Assembly (NCBI GenBank): GCA_947579605.1
Contig: OX388327.1
Location: 9,845,122 to 9,909,121, forward strand
Length of the DNA stretch: 64,000 nt
Direction of reading: 5' to 3'
DNA from: Athripsodes cinereus
Taxonomy: Eukaryota; Arthropoda; Insecta; Trichoptera; Leptoceridae
Position numbers and translations under genes: made by a program. This document shows positions 41,801 through 52,215 of this stretch, piece after piece. Each line of letters begins with the position of its first letter. Position 1 is the stretch's first letter. The notes under the pieces are model-generated. The model made no database searches and had not been told where the DNA came from. It saw only the letters and a list, made by a program, of their open reading frames with translations.

Positions 41801-42357
41801 AGCCGACTGGCTGAGAAATTTACCATTGAAAATATTTAAATGGTCAAAATTCCAAATGGATTAAAATATATATCGAAGATGGGTGGAATGCTTCATTCAT
41901 CCTTGAATATTTATGATGTCATATTATATTTTTCATCTTATTGTCCGCATCAGGTCCCTCTGACATTTATAATCACTCTAGCAAAAGCTTCTCTATTTTC
42001 ATTTCCCCCACATATCTCATCCCGGTCTAGCATCTTATGTTGCGTAGCCAAGACATTTGCCTTCTTCAATTCGATATATTATAAAATATTGTTGCCTTGG
42101 TCTTTAAAAATAGAATAGAATATTATATATTGTCTACTTATTTAAATGAATTTATTGATATCATTACATTATTGTAAAACATATAACACAAAAATATAAG
42201 TTATTTACAGATATTGTAGATGAAGTACTGGCTATGGAAACTTTTTACTATAATATGTTCCACAATATTATTTTAGCAAAGTGGAGTTACCATTGGACAA
42301 AGAAGAGGCTTCAGTTTGAAGGATATTATGAAGATCAGAAATATGTATCGATGCTAA
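29808..42357 (+). CDS. Astacin-family metalloprotease (gene C), six exons, 279 aa, altered Met-turn
   Basis: Exons: 29808-29955, 31580-31753, 35249-35395, 36036-36191, 40579-40712 and 42277-42357. All introns are GT-AG with phases 1,1,1,1,0, and the sum is 840 bases with no stop. The signal peptide is about residues 1-20. The propeptide has FEGD and the mature start is near TRWPNK. The zinc motif is HELMHAIGIIHEQ from His178 (catalytic Glu179). The Met-turn reads SVMHHG: Met235 is kept, but position 237, normally the zinc-contacting Tyr, is His. Conserved cysteines are present. The protein looks closest to gene A. The gene spans 12.5 kb because introns 1, 2, 4 and 5 are filled with transposons, including a Sola-like element (intron 2) and an antisense nuclease fragment (intron 4). 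Whether the enzyme is fully active is open. Confidence 0.9.
30020..30176. mobile_element. MITE with GACAAACCG ends in intron 1 of gene C
   Basis: Imperfect inverted ends (AGGGACCGTAGACAAACCG and a GTGTTTGTCTAGG right end) and an internal block GGCGAACTTTTCGACAATCT. The inverted sister is at 50383-50535. Confidence 0.6.
31331..31550 (-). repeat. (CTA)n-type dispersed repeat in intron 1 of gene C
   Basis: Full-length-looking copy on the minus strand with its trinucleotide tail at 31535-31552, only about 30 bases before exon 2. Confidence 0.7.
31811..31996. mobile_element. Palindromic MITE, copy 3
   Basis: Starts CAGGGTTACTCTTCACAC and ends with the inverse near AGAGTAGTCCTG. Same family as 10343-10509. 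Confidence 0.65.
32186..35107 (+). mobile_element. Sola-like DNA transposon with 34-base TIRs and 4-base TSD
   Basis: The TIRs are identical by eye over 34 bases (32186-32219 and 35074-35107), starting CTGTGGTCTTTGGTCAATAC. The TSD is ATGT (32182-32185 and 35108-35111). Sub-terminal copies of a GGTCNAAT...ATGATAAGTG motif lie near 32278, 32330 and 32451 on the left and 34840 and 34893 on the right. The interior holds a transposase-like gene in three frames. The 4-base TSD and acidic motifs suggest the Sola superfamily; that name is inference. It lies in intron 2 of gene C, in the same orientation. Confidence 0.82.
32559..34509 (+). pseudogene. Transposase-like gene with two frameshifts
   Basis: Three successive frames (32559-33152, 33215-33841 and 33838-34509) read as one protein of roughly 650 residues. 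The first break lies at an A8 run near 33121-33128. The second is near 33805-33822. Features: acidic N-terminus, basic stretch, a Cys-rich VCKPCFL segment, CKTCD, a DLQKC block, YSDTCPGQNRN and GHTHLECDSDH. The last three resemble an RNase H-fold transposase with acidic residues, as in the insect family at 60842-62460. It ends in an acidic tail. Short introns are an alternative to frameshifts, but neither gap has GT-AG borders that I trust. Confidence 0.75.
35510..35795 (-). pseudogene. Non-LTR (CR1/L2-like) RT C-terminal fragment in intron 3 of gene C
   Basis: Minus translation gives LKDLHCLKVKERLEFKI then FKALHGLA, and further LVVLRRRVLANYVGR, the conserved tail of CR1/L2-type RTs. Stops interrupt it. 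A family 1 SINE tail fragment follows at 35807-35855. Confidence 0.65.
36192..37019. other. Start of intron 4 of gene C, repeat debris
   Basis: Contains a T-rich block with CTGTTGAGATCGCCTTGGCC near 36585, repeated diverged near 41145-41165. No gene. Confidence 0.4.
37020..37275 (-). pseudogene. Non-LTR RT tail remnant in intron 4 of gene C
   Basis: Minus translation includes LRWCGHILRLPQDN and RPVNTWMSTDARD, typical of the RT tail. Related to 28330-28470. Confidence 0.65.
37751..38755. mobile_element. TIR element with iterated GTACAAGAGTGCGCAC motif
   Basis: The inverted ends share TAGGGTAGGTTGGTACAAG over about 30 bases with one mismatch (37751-37780 and 38726-38755); flanking TA on both sides would fit a TA TSD. 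The motif GTACAAGAGTGCGCAC or its complement recurs inside, near 38133, 38154, 38514, 38530 and 38558. No transposase frame is visible. Confidence 0.7.
38940..39401 (-). CDS. YqaJ-type PD-(D/E)xK nuclease, C-terminal part
   Basis: The open frame has no ATG at its upstream edge. It runs from 39401, just after CTAGCTAG that could be a splice acceptor, to the stop at 38940 (153 residues). It encodes CGLFVDKHKTFLAASPDGLV, then IVEVKCP, then FQVQGQLHITGR. SPDG and EVK are the PD-(D/E)xK catalytic elements of the YqaJ/lambda-exonuclease family, with the Gln of the QVQGQ motif. The usual N-terminal third (R-x-TAS region) is missing. Such genes in insects are often transposon-associated, which I consider likely. 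It lies antisense in intron 4 of gene C next to a GC-rich patch (39422-39540). Confidence 0.7.
   Translation of the reverse strand, partial: NTRTSQSVSKCGLFVDKHKTFLAASPDGLVGEDSIVEVKCPYKIVDLTPKEGIEQKKIDFCIFKNDTLELKRNHNYYFQVQGQLHITGRNYCYFILWSSKGLLYEKIKKDDLFWQKMEPILETFYFECMLPEIIDGRIPRHLAVRERKGLATE
39831..40018. repeat. Foldback element, 86-base arms
   Basis: Arms 39831-39916 and 39933-40018 are inverted repeats with only a few mismatches around a 16-base loop; the inner part includes GACGTCTTTCGACTTATAAG. No TSD was recognised. Confidence 0.8.
41275..41830 (+). pseudogene. Jockey/I-type RNase H-end fragment, split by a MITE
   Basis: Plus translation gives LNRLQTGHTSR before the MITE and HRWGLSSNPDCECGSQCQTM after it, typical of the C-terminal end of Jockey/I-like elements. 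A second diverged SPECECGSQCQTM block follows near 41700-41760, so part is duplicated. Confidence 0.65.
41390..41570. mobile_element. Palindromic MITE, copy 2
   Basis: Same family as 25789-25958, with ends CCTAGTCAAAACACATTTAA. An extra ACGAAAACGAAACG stretch lies in the right arm. It splits the non-LTR fragment. Confidence 0.8.
41930..42110 (-). pseudogene. Highly decayed non-LTR RT tail remnant
   Basis: CATCAGGTCCCTCTGACATT and CATCCCGGTCTAGCATCTTA blocks resemble 21995-22240. No frame survives. Confidence 0.35.
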
Positions 42358-42429
42358 TGAGAGGTATGCATAAAAATAATTATTTATTAAAAGAATATAT
42401 ATTTCTCAATTGGCGAGCCTGAAGTAGCT

Positions 42430-42804
42430 TTCAGATTTTTCACTTTGGATGATCATCAAGTTCCTGTTCATCGAAAGTGAACACGTCTGTTTACACTTAT
42501 TCATCCAATGCTTTCACTGCCACTCACGGTCATGTTCTATGTATTAGACATATTTTCGTGAATAAAATAATTAAATAAAAAAATTCTGACTTTCAATACT
42601 AATTCATAGAGAATAAGGCAAATAATAGGATAAAACTTATTTATGGTCGTTTCAGTGAAAGGATTTTTACATCTAAATTATGTCGGGTAGTAATCGCTTT
42701 CATCCGTCATCGCTAGTGATCACTATTGATGAAACGCCTTTTCACATCTTTTCATTTTAGAGGATCATCCAGAGTGATCACTGAAATTGAACAAGTGTAA
42801 ACGC
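42430..42804. mobile_element. TIR element related to 18829-19677, inverted copy
   Basis: Matches both ends of that element in inverse orientation (a GGATCATCCAGAGTGATCACT block on the right), without the SINE or AT repeat. It starts about 70 bases past the gene C stop codon and may lie in its 3' UTR. Confidence 0.65.
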
Positions 42805-43033
42805 CTCGCCATCGCAATAATTGCAGAAATCGAATTGTTGAAATTCTTTTGTCCACGGAGAGTCAATGCGATCGCTTAAGTTAGCCCAGTACTTAGGGCC
42901 CTTTAAGCCTTTCACTCTTGCATTGTATAAACATGTTTCTCCACTCAAGATTATCTGATTGGTATTTGAAAGTTTGTAAAAGTTTTTTACACCGAAGTAT
43001 ATAATTATATTATCTCCAATTTCAATATAATCA

Positions 43034-43422
43034 CTAGCTGACCCGACAAACGTTTTTTTTTGCCATATACATTATTTCTAGATTACTATCGCTATTAAAA
43101 ATAGGGATTGATGATAGGAAGGTGAAAAATTAGGGCTGTATGTATTTTTAATGCCTCACCATAAAAAAAATTAAAAATTGTCCAAAAACTAAAATAAAAA
43201 AAAAAACCGGGTTGGACCACCCAACATTTCGGGGTATGAAAATTAGATGGTGGGCAAAATCACCCTCTGTTGGGTGGAACGCCCACAAAAAAAAAAAAAA
43301 ATTAGATGATGGCCGATTCTCAGACTAACCCGATAAACACATAAAATTTCATCAAAATCGGTCCAGCCGTTTCGGAGAAGTACGATTACAAACACCGTGA
43401 CACGAGAATTTTATATATTAGA
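43034..43422 (-). mobile_element. Helitron-like element, complete
   Basis: On the minus strand it starts TCTAATATATAAAATTCTCG and ends GTCGGGTCAGCTAG, inserted exactly between A and T with no TSD. This is the Helitron insertion rule. No Rep/helicase gene is present. Confidence 0.72.
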
Positions 43423-43499
43423 TACCTAATATTAATTGTCCTTCTTCGCTCCTTAATTTGTTTGGAGAATTGGGTGAAACTGGGTGAATAAACTATACA

Positions 43500-43740
43500 T
43501 CACGGTATATACCACAAATAGTGTAGCCAGCAGACTAGTTGCATCTCATAAACATGCAAGCCGTCTTCTCTGTGCCAACAAAAAATAAGTCATTCAGAAT
43601 GGGTGGCAAACCTCATCGCGGAATTTGAGATGTATAATGTCTTTATATTTTCGATCATCCGCCTTTTACAGGACACTCAAAAACATACAAAATAGTGGTA
43701 GACCAATTCTTTTCCGGATGCTCCACGGTTATCAAATTAA
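43500..43740 (+). repeat. (CTA)n-type dispersed repeat copy
   Basis: Core TATACCACAAATAGTGTAGC (diverged), then CATTCAGAATGGGTGGCAAA and CCTTTTACAGGACACTC blocks. Confidence 0.6.
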
Positions 43741-44163
43741 AATACAAAAATATTATTGTTTTCAGGGATGGTGGTGATGGTGATGGCAAAAATTGGCATG
43801 ACTACAGCTTAATGTATTAGTCTACAGTGGGTTGGCATGTAAAATACTGAGAGGCTGAAAAAATTTAAACAAATTACCTACCGCCTAGACTCTATTCTAT
43901 AATATAAGCATGATCCCGTCATTGTAGGAGACCCAACGTCCAACCGGACACCACAGAAGTCTGGGGAATTCCATCAATCCCATCATATAAATAATATGTG
44001 AAGCAATATCATTCATAGTTATCAAGGAATCACAATATGGCAGTATTTCCTGAGCAAGCCACAAAATATTGACTGAATATTTTTTTGAGTTAGGGGACTC
44101 AACTCACAATACCTCAATATCAATGGATGTACATAACTGTGGATTATCCTAGAACAAGTCCAT

Positions 44164-44643
44164 TGTAACATTCAAACTGTAACATTTCTCCCATAGTCGG
44201 CAGATTTCAGTGACTCTCTCAGGGTTTATCGTTGGGTAAATTTATTGTGGTGGTTGTGCTAAGGAAACACTAGCATGATGTTGTATGATCAGTTTATTGA
44301 CGAAGAATATGGTTACACAGATTATTATTACACCAAACAAAACAATTCACAGCTTTCAACACTGAATTACATTATTATAGCGACACTCACAGTATTTTGT
44401 AGAAGAGAAGAGACATTTTTTTGGAGCGAGCCCCTGCTATGTCTATTGTAAAACGAATAGCAGGAGACTGGCCAAAATGGCTGACTCCCGGAAAAGGATC
44501 AAGAAGAAGGAATCTGTTTTTATGATAATAGCAAAAGGTATTTACGATTTCTCTAGATAGGGGCCAGGGCTTTCACAGGATTTCGATAGATGGCAACACA
44601 AGTACCATTTTTTTGGATATTAAATTATAAGGGTCCCATGACA
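44164..44643 (-). repeat. 3' LTR of the non-coding element
   Basis: Identical by eye to 48110-48589. The preceding purine-rich end in minus orientation reads AACTTGAGATGG. Confidence 0.88.
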
Positions 44644-44744
44644 CCATCTCAAGTTGTCTTTTAAAGAAAAAAAATGAATAAAAAAAAAAAGAAAAGTTTC
44701 AAAGTCAGTAACAAGAAGGATTCTACAGAACTAAGAGTGTCAAA

Positions 44745-44862
44745 GATAAGAAAGATTTTACAATACTGTGAGTGTCAAAACAAGATAGATTTTACAACAC
44801 TGTGAGTGTCAAAACAAGATAGATTTTACAACACTGTGAGTGTCAAAACAAGGATACAAATT
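44745..44862 (+). repeat. About 34-base tandem repeat, 3-4 units
   Basis: Units contain GATTTTACAACACTGTGAGT followed by GTCAAAACAAGATA. The first unit is diverged and the last truncated. Inside the LTR element. Confidence 0.8.
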
Positions 44863-47800
44863 ATCATAACAGACATTAGTAACAAATTCTTAATTATTCC
44901 TTACAAATAGACATGTCTCAAGCAAGCAAGGGACCAGGAAGATGCACCGACAGAACAGGTCGCGGATACGGAATCGTAGACAGTGTTCTCGCCATACTTC
45001 TAGGTAAACCTTTACATGCTTAAGACAAAACAAAAAAAATTAAATTCTTTTACATAATATAACAAAACCTTCAACAATTTCCCAAACACTTTTCCTTACT
45101 CCAAGAGGAGGTATTCATTACAATTATATCTGATCTACCTCTATTATAAGGGCGGTAATCCTTTACCCTATAGCATTTTTCTTTTGTGGAAACTTCCCAC
45201 CAATTTCATACAGGCAAATGGTTAATATCAGGTACCAAACCTATCGCGCAGAGCTTCTCTAAGCGACCTGTATGAATTTTCTGTTTGAGCGTCCTCAAAC
45301 CTCACTTGGACAACAAGCTTGTCGGGCATTGAAAAATTGAAATTAACTATATAATTTGAGTTAGAACTGATTGTATTAGGGTAGGACGGTTAGTCATATC
45401 TCTATATCAGTCTAACCCAGGAGATGTACATGGAAGATGGCGAATCATCCAATGACTCCTTAACATTCATACTAGGCAAATAGAAATTACTGCAAGGGTA
45501 CGCATTCCATACAGTAAAATTGCCGCAAAATGGCCAGCAGGTTCACACCATGTGAGAAACCTTGCCATATAATTTATTTACAAAACCATGCACACTAAAG
45601 ATTGAAAACAATAAACTTATTTTTAATTTGACTGATGCGACCTTGATCCTCAATTTAAGATTTTACATTAATGATTTGATAAACTAAGAGAATTAGTGGT
45701 AGTCTTTCACACACTTTCATACTTCATCATTTATCTGCAGTTTTTACTTGTATACTTCATTCTTTCGTACCAAGCATTCATCGTCTGTCATAAGTCATTC
45801 ATCAGTTACCACATAACTCGGTGATTCATGAGTTCACGTAAAATATAAGGAAAATTAACAAAGAATTCGTATACTGGTGTATACTGGAGGGTCAAAATTA
45901 CATCAGTTATACAGTACAAAATTCTTTAAAACTAACATGTTGTATGTCTTTTGTCTGCGACAGTGGGTGGGTTCAGATTATTGCGAACACGTTGCTAATG
46001 AAAACGGCTAGCATATGAGATGATAAAGGCAACTTCATGCATCCACGGGCGCAAACAAAAAAAAGGTGATCAAACATACAAAAAATATTATTTGAGGGCG
46101 CCACAAGGTTCAAACAATTCAAAATTCTCACAGAAGCGGAACCTTGAAGAGCCTCTATGAGTTTTCTTAACTAAAAGTTTACAATAACATGGGCTGCAAA
46201 AGTTACAAGTACTTTAAGAGTAGAAATACCAAATTTTTGACTATTAACAGTATTATAATTTATTTTGCTTTAAAGAAGAAAGAAAGATAATTCCTTTGAC
46301 ATTACTATGACTGTAAATATAATTTCTTTTGTGAGTCTAACATTGTTATTACATACAAAATTCACTATTAACATTGACCTGTGATGTATAGACATAGTTC
46401 TTCTTATTCATTAAAATTGCAGCCCAAGAAAACATTACACTTTTACATAAATTCTTTACATTATCAAAATTACAAGTTTATATTGATGGATTTACATTCA
46501 GAATGAAATATAACAACAAAATTTTTGAGAAACAGTGGACACCTTGGTTTGAAAATTGCTCTAGGAAATATGGACTCCTACCAAGAATCCAAAAAAAAAT
46601 TCCTCAAAGCAAAACAAATGTTAACAAAAAAAAGTTTGGCAACCTTTGTAACATCAAATCTCAACAGTTGGGAACCATTGGATACTAAAAAAAATTGTTT
46701 GGAAGTCTTGTCCTTTGATAAGACTCGAAAAAAAATCAATAACAATTATTTCTTTAAATTGTTAAAGTTTGGAAATCGCTGGAAAGTTTGACATTCCCTG
46801 GAAATATCGTAGACATAACATTACATACATTACATATCATATAATTAACAATTCCAGCATATGAGTAAAAGAATTATTGGTAATTATTCAAATCTGTTTT
46901 GTTAAGCCTCTTCCAGCAATATTGAGGTCTATGATCATTTCACTTCAAACCATACATAAATACATCTACAGCCTGCGTGACACGCACGCTAGGTAGGTAC
47001 AAGTACAATGAATTTAAATTTGATTTCTTTACTCTTGAGTATATTCAATCAGACATAGAAAAAACTTTACTTGGACTATTTCACAAACTGGACATTTATA
47101 AATTTACAACTCTTACTTTGTAGATCCTTCAGTGTAGAATCTTACATCAACAAGCAAATAATTCCGCAAATAATTGTAAAATGATCTTAGCTAGTATCAC
47201 TTGAATTTATGCAAAATTGAAACTGGAATTTTTACAATCTCTTTGGCACAAAAGGCAAAGCATGGAACAACATGTAAAAAAAAACTGTATCTATAGTAGG
47301 TATATAAAATATTTCAGTACAAAATGAACACAACAACACCATATTTTTCCATAAAAACCTGTGTAGTAGTCAGACGAATAAGGTTGTCTATTACTAGTGA
47401 AGGAAGCATTTATTTCCTCATCCTCAAAACCATCAAGCATCAAGGGTTCTCTGTGTGGATAAAGAAGGCCTCGAAGAAACGTCAGATCTAGATGACAAAA
47501 CATGGGACATCCTTCTATTGGAGGTCAGGAACCGTCAAGGAAGAAAATTCCGCCATGGACATCCTTCGTAGTGGTGGTAGCAGGCTTCTTAAGAGATTGC
47601 AATGTTGGAGATCTTCATCTCGTCAGAAGGAAGTTATCTGGACGTCTTAGGAAAGTTTGGAGTATCTGTTCACAATCTTGTCAATTTCTTGTTGTATATA
47701 TTTCTTAAATTCTCCATTCATTAACAATATCTGTTCGTACTTGATTATTTATTAATTCTTATTTAATTATTTATTAAAATGTTTTTATTATTTATTATTT

Positions 47801-48109
47801 ATAGCACTGTTTATTTAAATCGATTTTTCACTGAAGCACCATCGTAGTCCTTATTGGTCATGCGGTGAAATTTCTTGAAGAGCAAAGTTGTACAGTCTTG
47901 TTGTGATGGTAATGGAATTTCAACCGTTTTTTGATCGAACATTCTAGAGAAGTGTGTGTGTGTTGGTGATGCATGGAAACATGGGTGGGTCACGTGATAC
48001 GTAACGAACTTATCTACGCACTATTTAATGTTATCATTTATGCATTGTTAAATTCACTTCAAACACAACAAAAACCACAATAATTAGGCATCACGTTGGA
48101 GCGCCAATC

Positions 48110-48589
48110 TGTAACATTCAAACTGTAACATTTCTCCCATAGTCGGCAGATTTCAGTGACTCTCTCAGGGTTTATCGTTGGGTAAATTTATTGTGGTGGT
48201 TGTGCTAAGGAAACACTAGCATGATGTTGTATGATCAGTTTATTGACGAAGAATATGGTTACACAGATTATTATTACACCAAACAAAACAATTCACAGCT
48301 TTCAACACTGAATTACATTATTATAGCGACACTCACAGTATTTTGTAGAAGAGAAGAGACATTTTTTTGGAGCGAGCCCCTGCTATGTCTATTGTAAAAC
48401 GAATAGCAGGAGACTGGCCAAAATGGCTGACTCCCGGAAAAGGATCAAGAAGAAGGAATCTGTTTTTATGATAATAGCAAAAGGTATTTACGATTTCTCT
48501 AGATAGGGGCCAGGGCTTTCACAGGATTTCGATAGATGGCAACACAAGTACCATTTTTTTGGATATTAAATTATAAGGGTCCCATGACA
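48110..48589 (-). repeat. 5' LTR of the non-coding element
   Basis: Identical by eye to 44164-44643; followed on the minus strand by the PBS-like site. Confidence 0.88.
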
Positions 48590-48609
48590 CCATCCAGCTG
48601 AGTACCTAC

Positions 48610-48760
48610 TCCTATTCGTACCTACATTAAAGGTTGCGCCCTCCCTCGCCCACGAATGTTACAGGAATATGTTATAATTATGTTTAAGCAATATCTTTTT
48701 AAAGAAGAGCTCAAGATTTGCCTGAAGGTTCCAATTCGTGTCTATCATCATTTGATTTTT
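48610..48760 (+). repeat. Dispersed repeat (CCCTCCCTCGCCC block)
   Basis: Related to 54455-54760 and, partly, 51975-52215 and 30240-30340. Type unknown. Confidence 0.45.
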
Positions 48761-50382
48761 GGATAATTGTGATCAACAAACTACTCCTACTATATCACGG
48801 AGTATCCCACAAGTGAGGTAGCCAGCAGCCAAGCTGTCCTTCCTGTGCCATCAGAAAAATAGTATTCGAGATGGATGCCATACCTCATCGCCCAATTTAA
48901 AATGCAAAATAAATAAATATAGAAACGATCTCATATTTGCTGTTTTATTTTGTTTCTTTTATGTATGTAGTTCCCCTGTATTTGATACATAGGTACTTAC
49001 GAATAAATTAACACAACAAATTATTACAAACAAATTATTTGTGTAAAAGAATTCATGACATATCTCTTCAATGTACATTTTTCATTTGCGTTAAACTCAG
49101 TATAAATCTATGATAAAGTTCGCCAAAGCAAATAATAGAAATAAGAAACTATGTTGTGATTCTTTCGACCCAATTGGATGTTGGAAATTGTATTTTACTT
49201 ACTAGAAGTGTAGATGTTAATCATATTTTGAACTACTCTAGATTAATCATTACAATTATTGATCACCCTCACCAACAGTCAACCTGTTTGATTAGGTATG
49301 AACTAGGTAGGTATGTTGTATATGATACACATACACATGTGAACTTCCTTAGGAGTGCACAACACAGAGTTTCGACGCTTATAAATCGACTTAAGAGTAC
49401 TTTTAAAACCTAGGTAACATTCCTAACTTCTCTGTGTCATGCTTATCGAGTGGTATTTGCAGAGGGAATCCCATAAGGATAACCTCGAGCCCACTCTTTG
49501 ATAAAAAAAAAAGCTTTTGCTCGTGATTGACTGGATGATATGAGAACTGATGTTTTTGAAACATCCCGGAGTAAGTGGTGGGAACCCCTCCCTTAATGTG
49601 TAAAGCTTATCACATTTGTCCTGCAGTATTCCTGATTGTTCTCTATTCTCACAGCAGTTTCCTACACCAGATTTCAGTTGGTTCATGGTTTTCCATGTAG
49701 AGTTTAGTTCGCCTCCTGCAGCAAGATGTTTTTGATGGTAAGTAAAAACCTCCAAATGGTGCCCTTAAAAGGCAACTGAATCAATACTCGAACGCAAACG
49801 GAATTTTAACTGCAAATTAACCAAGAACTGAACCTTAAAACACGAACAAGAAAAATGTATTAATAAATAAATAAATAATCCTGAATCAACGTAACGATGA
49901 CATTTGGATGAATATTGAACGAGAAACAGATGGATTTCTCAAAAGTGTATCCCCAAAAGTACAAAAATATTGCAAAAAATGAAAAATAGCATTGTTGTTG
50001 TTACCCTATTCAAACTTTAATAAGCTCAAATTACACTGGATAAATCTAGAAGATTGTCGGCTCAGCTGCTTCTACTCATTAAAACAATTTTAAGGCCACC
50101 CTTGGAGTTCCTGTCCCCTGAAATATTCAGGTGTTTATGGGTACTCCTTTAAAACTCGAACGTTTAAGATCTTCCCAAATCTTCTAAGATTACAACTCTC
50201 AATGTGCCATGGAGAAGATGTTTAGGTACTAGAAGACATTACTAACTTACTTACCCACTGTTTATTATTTATTATTAATTACACGCTATTGAAATTATTA
50301 TTTAGAACTAACTTGGTTTGTTTCACTTATAAGTAATGAGTGAAGGTTTACAAAAATTACTTTAATGGGTATGAAGCTGTGG

Positions 50383-50535
50383 TTTGTACCGCAAGTCAGA
50401 TACCTGCTTGATGATCGACTACAAACGAATTTTCGACAATAACGCATAATTACACGGTACATGTAGGTAGATTGTCGAAAAGTTCGCCAGTAGTCGATCG
50501 CAAAATGCGGTTTGTCTACGGCCCCTGAAGTGTAA
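50383..50535. mobile_element. MITE related to 30020-30176, inverted
   Basis: Shares GACTACAAACGAATTTTCGA and ATTGTCGAAAAGTTCGCCAG, with ends near GTACCGCAAG and GCGGTTTGTCTACGG. Confidence 0.6.
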
Positions 50536-50619
50536 TTATCAGTTAAAGCCATTTCGTAATCGTTAAGAAGTCATCCATTTCTTCCTATTATCTTCTAAAA
50601 AAAGGAATTACGGACATAA

Positions 50620-51086
50620 CTTTAAAGGCTTACAAATCGCTGGGTTTTTTGCTGAGACACTCCAACCACTTTCAAAATCCAAACACGTTGAAGCTTTTGT
50701 ATGAGTCATTAGTTCGGAGTGTTCTGGAGTCAGGTTCGATTATTTGGTGTCCATCGGAAGACACATACATATGTTTTAATGGTAGAAAACATATGTATGT
50801 GTCTGTATATTGGAAAATATATGGATATTATCCCTACCTGTTTCCATCTTCATTCGTAATGGGTTGCCTTGGCTATAATACTTTAGAACATCGCCGAGAT
50901 GTAGTCTGTGTTCGTCACTTTTTTAAGCTACTCAACGGTATCATAATTAATCCAATAATCCTAGAAAAATTCAATATATGTGTTCCCGATGCATATGGAC
51001 GTTCTCGGCATCACGATTTTTTTTACCAGCCTCAAAGCCGAACAAACATATTCGCAAACACCCTAGTGGGAAAAGCTATTCAATAA
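50620..51086 (+). pseudogene. Jockey-type RT C-terminal fragment with hairpin insertion
   Basis: The plus frame encodes LKLLYESLVRSVLESGSIIW then YNTLEHRRDVVCVRHFFKLL, a typical non-LTR RT thumb and tail. A 19-base perfect hairpin (50759-50777 and 50786-50804) interrupts it yet keeps a frame open through 51086. Confidence 0.7.
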
Positions 51087-51974
51087 TGTTTAATGGTCTG
51101 GCTGGATAGGTTGATATCTTCAACGTGACGTATGCAGAATTTATAAGAATAATCGAGGATATGTTGTAGTTGTGTTATCGTTAGGATATCGTTTAATATT
51201 TTCTTCTAGAATCGCATTGGCCTTCAGCTGTAATGTTCCTTGTAAGAATCGTCTTATTGTCAGTAATAATAATAATTTGCACAATATACTGAACCGTGCA
51301 CATAAGGTGTTACCAGTTGAGAAATTTTCCTTATTTTGCCTATGTATTTTAATTAAAACATATAGATAAGTATGTAGATAGCTACTATTTGATGTAACAA
51401 TAAAAAAAGAATATATTTATTTACGCACAATTGTTTTTCAGTAAAATTCAGAGAAAAAAATGTTGACACAGTGATAAGTTTTTTCCATGAAATATGTGTA
51501 GATTTTAATATTATTTTGCATATCATCACGTTAAGTCAATGTTCAAGGCGATAAATAAATTAGTGAGTATATAATATCTATTCAATCATTCATTCATACC
51601 ATAGATTTTTATTTATAATACCTAGATGGAACGTTCTAGAAGTGTGGTAAATCGCTAAAAACGTCGACAAAATTTCAAAAATGACCAATTACGTTTATGT
51701 AAATGTAAAAATTATATATTTTTATAAAAATGCGAGAAATAGTCTATAAAATGTAGAAAACACCACACGCTTTCGCCAACTGTTCTGTCAAAAATTCATA
51801 GATTTTTTGTCTCACACTTGCACTTTTTGCCAGGTTTTGTATGGAATTCTGTGATTCATACAAACCATTGCAGCATATTTCAAAAATGGAGAAGCCAGTA
51901 CAGTAAAAAATATGCAAGTCGTCCTCCATGATCCAAAATAACATTAAGGATTTTCCCACCACTTTCCCCTGGAT

Positions 51975-52215
51975 GTTTTAAGAGCTGAGCTCCTATATCA
52001 TCCAGACTCAACGAAACAAAAGAAAAATTTAAAGGGAGGGCTCAGGATTTGCCTTAAGGGCTCCCCCCGATAAAATCCTCCCCTAAACTACAATCCTTAA
52101 TGTTCCTTGGAGGAGATACTCACTACAAGGCACTACTCACTACTACAATATTCTTACAAACTATGTTCTTACAGTTACGTATTGCTACGTACTATAAAAT
52201 TCTTAACACTAAAGA
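51975..52215 (+). repeat. Dispersed repeat (AAGGGCTCCCCCCGA block)
   Basis: Same-strand similarity to 54500-54750. No coding content. Confidence 0.5.

Larger units (their letters stand above)
44164..48589 (-). mobile_element. Non-coding LTR retrotransposon with apparently identical 480-base LTRs
   Basis: Two 480-base direct repeats (44164-44643 and 48110-48589) are indistinguishable by eye. On the minus strand each starts TGTCATGGGACC and ends GTTACA. Adjacent to the 5' LTR (right side) lies a primer-binding-site-like TGGCGCTCCAACGTGATG at 48106-48089. Flanks are CCAT on both sides (44160-44163 and 48590-48593), a 4-base TSD. The 3.47 kb interior has no gag, protease, RT or integrase motif; its longest frames are under 90 residues. 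This is a LARD/TRIM-like non-autonomous element that must use enzymes of a relative. Confidence 0.88.

Noticed and set aside
41840..42422. Plus-strand frames of 92 and 62 residues
   Set aside because: The first lies in decayed repeat DNA; the second overlaps the last exon of gene C in the wrong frame.
44745..44862. Possible CRISPR-like array
   Set aside because: Repeats are directly tandem without spacers, inside an LTR element in a eukaryotic genome.
46503..46791. Overlapping 61- and 88-residue frames in the LTR element as gag
   Set aside because: On the strand opposite to the element's inferred direction, with no zinc knuckle or capsid motif.
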